From contig NC_052619.1 in assembly GCF_016545825.1 (NCBI RefSeq), forward strand, positions 69,946,115 to 70,010,114: a stretch of 64,000 nucleotides of DNA, written 5' to 3'. Both the position numbers and the translations under genes were made by a program. The notes under the pieces are model-generated. The model did no database searches. It saw nothing but the letters and a program-made list of their open reading frames with translations, and was not told the origin of the DNA. This stretch comes from Eucalyptus grandis. Its lineage: Eukaryota; Streptophyta; Magnoliopsida; Myrtales; Myrtaceae. Shown one piece after another: positions 58,231 to 64,000 of the stretch; the first letter of the stretch is position 1, and every line of letters begins with the position of its first letter.

Positions 58231-61200
58231 TATGACATCTCATATTTTCAATCATGTTTTCTATTGAATAAATCGGGTATTTCATCGACATGCCTATAGG
58301 GCTGTTCTCAAAGCTGATCACTCTCAAGATAACTAGCTATCTAGGTAAGCCATTAAGGAATTTTAATACAATAGACTTGAGAATTCGACTAGGAATCGGC
58401 TACTCAACCGTGCTCATCTTTAGAGGCCATTACGGCACAGTTAAAAATCGATTTGAGATCAAAGACAAGTTGGTTCGACTAAGATGCGTGGCTAATCGTG
58501 GGTGACCCATTTAAATTGGAAAATTCTCGTCGATCGGCACTAGATTGATTTTTCTATCGTTTTGGTACCCTGTGTCAGTATTTGAATCCTCAAGATTTTC
58601 ACGACAACCGAAAGTCGCCAATGTGTCGAGTGGGTTCATTGTAGCTCAAAGAAAATCGACAACGGGTCATTTACATTGAAAATTTCTAAAATCTACCCGG
58701 TAGCCTAGGTCACGCTAAAAACACACCATAATGAAATTAACCGTGAATTTGAGTCCAATTTCAGAAATTAAAGGTTCTATCATGTCACAATAAATTCTAG
58801 AAACATCAACTCAATCTTAGAAGATTTTTATACAAATAGAGACTTTTTGGGAAAAAGTCATCTTAGGGCCATTTTTGTCTAGAAAAAAACAAGGATCGTT
58901 TTTTATTACGAAATTAGGATGCAAGTGGGTTGTAATCGTGAGGAAAAATACCACATGGATCGGTGAGGTGCTAATTGAATTTATAAGGGCCAAATTTGAT
59001 TGATTTAAGAAGGAAATTGTGTCCAATTGAAACCAAAGTCCTTGAAATTCGTATGTCTCCCTTTGCCTACGGTTTTGGACCATCTCAAAGGTTGCAACAA
59101 GGGACATTGGTGGCTGAATGGAGGCCAAGCAACATGCTGGTGGTGGTGGATGGTCAAGGGGACCAAAGGTTGGAAGAAATTGGCCAAGATGACCCACCAA
59201 ACCAAGACTTGTCTTCCTCCTCTCCCTCTTCTCCCATAGCCAACGTGCAGCTCCTTCCTACCCCTCATTTGTGCATTGCTCGAGCCTAGCAACCAGCAGA
59301 GAAGCTGCCAAGTCCCTCAGCCGCGCCAAACCACCGCCGCCCACCGTCTTCCCACACCACTACCTTGCCTTGCCACTACCCAACTCGACACCCCTACAGC
59401 TTCCAAGCCTTCTATTCCGCCATCTCAGCCTCTGATTCAGCTTGTGTTGGAGTCGTTTGGCCGACCTCCGACCCTCGTGAGTCCCCGCTTGAAATCGGTT
59501 TAGCCTCTTTAGCCTTTCCCGGTCCGTTGTTGCTTCAACCGAGCCTTCAGTTTGTCTTTTCCAATGAAGAACAAAGCATATTCCAATGGGTTTCAAGAAA
59601 CTTTTGAGCCCATTTTGAGGTGGTTCCTGACCTCGAACGCTAGGCCCGCTTTGGAGAGAGTCATCCCCCGTTGCATCTTTGTCAATTTGATCCGACCGGC
59701 TTGCCAAATAAGTGAGTTTAACTCACTAAACCTCACTTAGTAAGTTAATCACGCTTGAGGGTTGATTATTTTAGGCTAAGATGGATTAGGTGATTCGATT
59801 ATATTAGATTAGTGGATTTAATTAATTGTCGATGCATGTTAAGTGGTTAGTTAGTGCAATTAACAAGTAAATACGTTCTAGTATTTATTTAACGAACTTC
59901 GAAATTTTTCCGGGTCCGTTCCGGCGTCCAATTAGGCATTACGGGCCTAAGTTGGATTTATTGGCATTTATTTAATATTTTTGTAATTATTTATTTATTT
60001 TTATTTTTGGAAATTAAACTGGATAGTCGGTGACCAGAAAATCTTATGCTGGTTATTGTGATGCAGTCTATTTATTTATTTGAGCTCTATATTGTGTTGA
60101 ATTAATTTAATTATGATTTTAGGATTTTATTCCTAAATTATTTAATTTCAATAATTGATTGGAAGATAATCGAGCGTTAGTTTATAGCGCCAAAAATATT
60201 TTGGTGGACTAAATAAAATGGTGGGAATTGTGAAAGTGATATTATAATATTTTGGCTTGGCTCAACCATATACCCACACACAGCTATTTTTATCGGGTAT
60301 GATAAAAATAAGGAATTGGTTATTTGATTGGAATGGTATACTATTTTGGCCAGGGGGCCTTAATCTATCAGGTTTGGGTAAGCATATATATAGTATACCA
60401 TATTATTAGCTTTGGGCAAGCATATATAGTATACTATGATGGCCTAGGGGCCTTAATTTATCGGCTTTGGGCGAGCATATATACAATATATTATATTATT
60501 AGCTTTGAGCGATTTATATTATCTATTTATCAGCTTTGGGTGAGTAGTCCTAATTTAATAGGACTTTATAGATAGTATTGAATGTACTGACCAGGGGATG
60601 GTCGTGATGACATGTAATCGACTGAGTCAATTGATCGATAGTTCAATCTGAATGGGTGAATTAGTGTGGTTTGGGTATATTTGATATATACTGACTTGCA
60701 GGAAGGAAGAGAGGCAAAGGTAAGTCCTCTGACCTATGATTGTGCTTAGGCATCCCTTAGGGCGTATTTTCTTTCTAATAGAGTCTTAATGGGGTAGAAC
60801 TTGTTAAGACGTAGTCTAAATCGGTTGTGGGATAACATTTCAAGTCCCTAGATAGCGGTATCTCCCCCTCCTCTCATGCATTTTGGTATACCCGGGGAAA
60901 TAACTAAGACATGTTATCACATTCTCATACACCATCACCCTAAAGGCTTGGAATATGTATTGGTGAAATTCACTGTTTGGGTTGATGTGGGTGAACCCCA
61001 AAAAGTGTCCCACAAATATCGGACCAATCGTGGTATCGTCATTATAATGATGGACGAAGGGTAGGCCTTGTACTGGAATCTGATGTACCTCTGTACATTT
61101 AAGAGGTAGTATTCGGGAAAGGCACAACAGATCCTAAGGGTGGATCGGTGGTGAATGTGAAGGATCCCAAGCTTGATGACGATTCTGACTCTCCGGTATA

Positions 61201-61577
61201 CTTAGCCGAGGGTGCTAATTGGAGCGAAAGGAAGGAGAGATCGTCGAGGAGGATGAAGACCCCAAGGACGATCCAAGAGAGGATTGAAACCCCACCCCTA
61301 TTGGCAGATTTTGTTTTCTAAGCTTGTTTAAGTTGAACCTAACTTAGTAGTTTCCCTTGTATATACGTGCATAGGTTTGCAATGTATATAAGTGTGTTGA
61401 TTTTTCAGGTTTGAGATTTTTAGTCCTACTTTCTTATTGCATTGGTTTATTGTCTGAGGATTATTTATATGCTTCCACATGCGTATTAAAATGAAAGGAT
61501 CGGTGATGCATTTTGGGACGTCGCTATATAATCGACCAAGCCGGGATGGGCACGCGCCTGAGGATCAAGTTGTGACA
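58231..61577 (+). repeat. 3.3-kb 5' LTR of a second Ty3/gypsy element
   Basis: Starts TATGACATCTCATATTTTC (a change from the expected TGTGACATC) and ends AAGTTGTGACA, followed after 11 bases by a primer site. The start is placed where similarity to the 40-kb paralogue ends. It contains a GC-rich leader with CCACCGCCGCCCACC words (59330) and ATATATAGTATAC repeats (60380-60510). A possible small exon CTTGCAG/GAAGG...AAAG/GTAAG lies at about 60700. The left border is inferred because the other LTR is not in the window. Confidence 0.7.
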
Positions 61578-61588
61578 TCCTTGTTTAG

Positions 61589-61605
61589 TGGTATTAGAGC
61601 AATGG
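61589..61605 (+). other. Primer binding site of the second gypsy element
   Basis: TGGTATTAGAGCAATGG, one change from the initiator tRNA-Met complement TGGTATCAGAGC. Confidence 0.8.
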
Positions 61606-61780
61606 TTAGGTATTTGAGTGATAAGGTGTGATAGTTCATGGGATAGTAGTAGGATGGCCTTTAAATTCATATTTGTGCATGTCTGTGTTAGTTGATTGAT
61701 AAAATTGCTCATTGTTTAGATCACTCTGTTTCTAATTTGGTGTAGAATTGGAAGCATGCTTCAGTAGAGAAAGCTAAGCC

Positions 61781-63265
61781 ATGAGTGACCAAGAGCTAAG
61801 AACTCTTGCCAAGAGGATTTGTAAGGCCATAACTCGAGGCAAGATGCCAACCAAGTCGGTACTCGAGGAGGCCGAGGTCAAGTGCCAGCATAGGCTAGTG
61901 CGAGTGGCATAGCACCACCTCTCATTGATGTTGGGGTTGTAGTCCCTGGTGATTCGAGATCCATTAGGATCACGCAAGCCTTGGATGTTATGCGAGAGAT
62001 GATGGGGCAGCAGGCTCGGGATTAAGCTGCCGCCACGCCCGTCGTCGCCATTGTTCCTACTGAAGTTCCACCAGGGAACATGATCACAGGGAGACCGACC
62101 CACAAGCTAGTGGAGCAGTTCTTAAAACTGAACCCACCAAGGTTCATGGGTACTAGAGACCCCGAGACTGCGTCTCTGTGGATACAAGATCTGGAGAAGG
62201 CCTTTGCACTCCTAATGTGCACTGAGACAGAGAAAGTAACCCTAGCAGTATATTAGTGGCAAGGCAATGCTAACACCTAGTGGAGAGTTGCCAAAGAGAC
62301 TGTGTTTCCAGGAGAAGTGGTTCCACTATGAGATGCTTTCCTCAGGGCGTTCAACGAACAGTATTTCTCGAGGAGCGCCAGAGAACAAAAATTGGAAGAG
62401 TTTCAACGTCTTTGTTAAGGGACGATGACCATTGACCAGTATAGGGTCAAATTTGCTGAACTATCTCAGTATGCTCTGAGGCTAATTAAGGATCCTGAAG
62501 AGAAAACTCGAAGGTTCAAAAATGGCATTCGATAAGAATTGGGATAACCATTAGTGACGTTCGATTTGATTGGTTATTAAGAAATTTATCGTCGAGCGCA
62601 GCTACTCAAAAGGAGCCTGAATGAACAAGTCACCTCGTCTGGATTGAGATTTAGTTCTCATCGAGAAGGGATTTGCCATGGGAAGAGGCCCCATGATTGG
62701 AGGTAGATTTCAAGTTCCGCCCAATAAGAAGGGTGGAGTTGGAAAGCAAGGCTGAGTCAAAATGGATTATGTCGCCTGTGTTGGAGGTGACACGGTTTAG
62801 CTCCATGCCCCCGAAGGCCGGGTGTTTATTTTGGATGTGGCCAACCAGGTCACATAATCAGATATTGTCCTAGGCAACCAAGAGGACAACCACAGTTACC
62901 ATTGCCGCCGTAGATGGGTTAGATGAGAGGGTATTTGCCTTAGAATGCGCCGCAAGGAGGACCGCTCAAACCCCCAGTTCAAGGCACGGTGTATGCCATC
63001 ACACAAGGTCAGGCAGAGGATGCGCCTGACGTGATCACAAGTATGGTTTTGCTAAATAACCATCTTGCTTACGCTTCATTTGTCCCAGGAGCAACTCTTT
63101 CTTTCCTATATTGTTGGAGTTAGCAGTTTGCATATCTCTACCATTGAAGGATAAAGTTATTGCTACTTTGTTACCAAAAAAAAAAATATTGCTACTTTGG
63201 GTTGTTCTGATTGCAAGTTATCGATTGGTGAGCGAGTGGAGAAGATAGACTTATTAGTCGACGTG
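61781..63265 (+). pseudogene. Gypsy gag and protease start, decayed
   Basis: The ATG at 61781 opens MSDQELRTLAKRICKAITRG, then stops appear. Gag pieces in changing frames: NPPRFMGTRDPETASLWIQD (about 62130), FNEQYFSRSAREQK...EFQRL (about 62350), and the zinc knuckle region YFGCGQPGHIIRYCP (about 62830). The protease start DVITSMVLLNNHLAYASF.PGAT (about 63030) follows, where the PGAT triplet stands in the usual DPGATHSF position. The order and wording fit a chromovirus-type Ty3/gypsy element such as Tekay. The family G element ends it at 63266. Confidence 0.85.
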
Positions 63266-64000
63266 CGGACCCCTCAAATGCCACAACTTTGGCCAAATGG
63301 ACACTTAAGTGCCATAACTTACGAAAGGTACACTTAAGTGCCAAAATCGGAGTAAAAGTGATCACTTGAGTGCCACTCCGGCCAAAATGCCAACGTCGCG
63401 TTTTCCGGCGAAGCACGCCCAAAACGACGCCGTTTTGCACGCGACGTGGCCAAAACGGTGTCGTTTTTTGGATTGACGTGGAAAATAAATAAATTAATAA
63501 ATAAATTAAATTTAAAATTAAATTTAGTAAAAATATTTAAAAATAATAAGTTTAAAATTAAATTTAGTCAAAATATTAAAAAATAATTAAAATTTTTAAA
63601 AAAAAAGTTTAAAAAGTTTTAAAAAAAAAAATTTTTAAAATGCAATGGGGAGGCGGTTGAGGACCTCACCGCCGCCGCCGGAAGGGCCGGCGACGGCGGG
63701 GAGGGTCGGCCGGGTTGCCGGCCCTAGCTGTGGGTCGGCGACCTCGGCCGACCGATGGCGAGGGCTTGCGAGCCCTCGCCGCCGGAGCTCGCGACCCGCC
63801 CCTAGATCCGGGGGCTCGCGCCCTCGCCGGATCCGGGCGAGGGCTCGCGAGCCCTCGCCGCCGGCCGGCCGAGGTCGCCGGCCCCAACCCTCCCCGCCGT
63901 CGCCGGCCCTTCCCAGCCGACGGTGGGGCCGCGGCGGTGGCGGGCCGAGGGCTCTCACCACCTCCCCCGCCTCCCCCATTCCTTTTTATTTTTTTATTTT
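63266..64000 (+). mobile_element. GC-rich non-autonomous element, family G, copy 2 (partial)
   Basis: Begins GGACCCCTCAAATGCCACAA inside the gypsy protease. CACTTAAGTGCCA units, AAAACGACGCCGTTTT (63421-63436), an AAATTTAAAATTAAATTTAG run and a very GC-rich block (63650-63970) follow. The block carries GAGGGCTCGCGAGCCCTCGC, a perfect palindrome near 63840-63859. It runs off the window end. Open frames in the GC block (RRGLASPR...) are composition artefacts. Confidence 0.7.

Noticed and set aside
63635..63979. Gly/Arg/Pro-rich frames in the GC block at the window end
   Set aside because: GC-rich palindromic DNA lacks stops in several frames on both strands; no domain is visible.

Overview
The window is plant nuclear DNA from a dicot. 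A eucalypt-like member of the Myrtaceae fits the gene families, but that is an inference from content and not a proven identification. The DNA is AT-rich, genes have introns with GT-AG borders, and most of the length is transposable elements and decayed duplicates. I see one gene that looks intact: a two-exon cytochrome P450 of the CYP79 family at 42125-43905 on the minus strand.

The left and centre hold two tandem copies of a cinnamyl alcohol dehydrogenase-like gene (CAD/mannitol dehydrogenase type, zinc alcohol dehydrogenase superfamily), both on the minus strand and both broken. Copy A (5800-13560) keeps exons 1, 2, 5 and 6, lacks the structural-zinc and NAD-fold exon, and has a complete Ty1/copia element (6637-11440) in its last intron. 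Copy B (14647-38584) keeps all exons but carries stops and frameshifts. It is stretched to about 24 kb by a 3.5-kb solo LTR and a small inverted-repeat element in intron 2, and by a copia element at the intron 1 donor. That copia element (22891-38481) is itself split by a 10-kb non-coding LTR element (25012-35086) of LARD type with two minisatellite arrays. The borders of the four LTR insertions can be fixed by matching 5-bp target duplications (AAATT, ATAAC, GATAC, ACACT).

The far left (1-5540) and 45320-49490 are a segmental duplication, including a small hAT-like element already present before the duplication. In the right-hand copy the last 1 kb has been copied in inverted orientation, giving a 1-kb inverted repeat around a 107-bp spacer (48461-50583), which could form a long hairpin RNA if transcribed. 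Related single copies lie at 4540-5540 and 13910-14400, just beyond the 3' ends of the two CAD pseudogenes.

The right end is a graveyard of Ty3/gypsy elements: a pol-bearing degenerate element (51059-55345) hit by an 885-bp TRIM-like element with three LTR-like units, and the 5' part of a second element with a 3.3-kb LTR, PBS and decayed gag (58231-63265). A GC-rich element family occurs twice (50584-51058 and 63266-64000). Apart from the P450, nothing here looks like a working protein-coding gene. No tRNA, rRNA or CRISPR was recognised.
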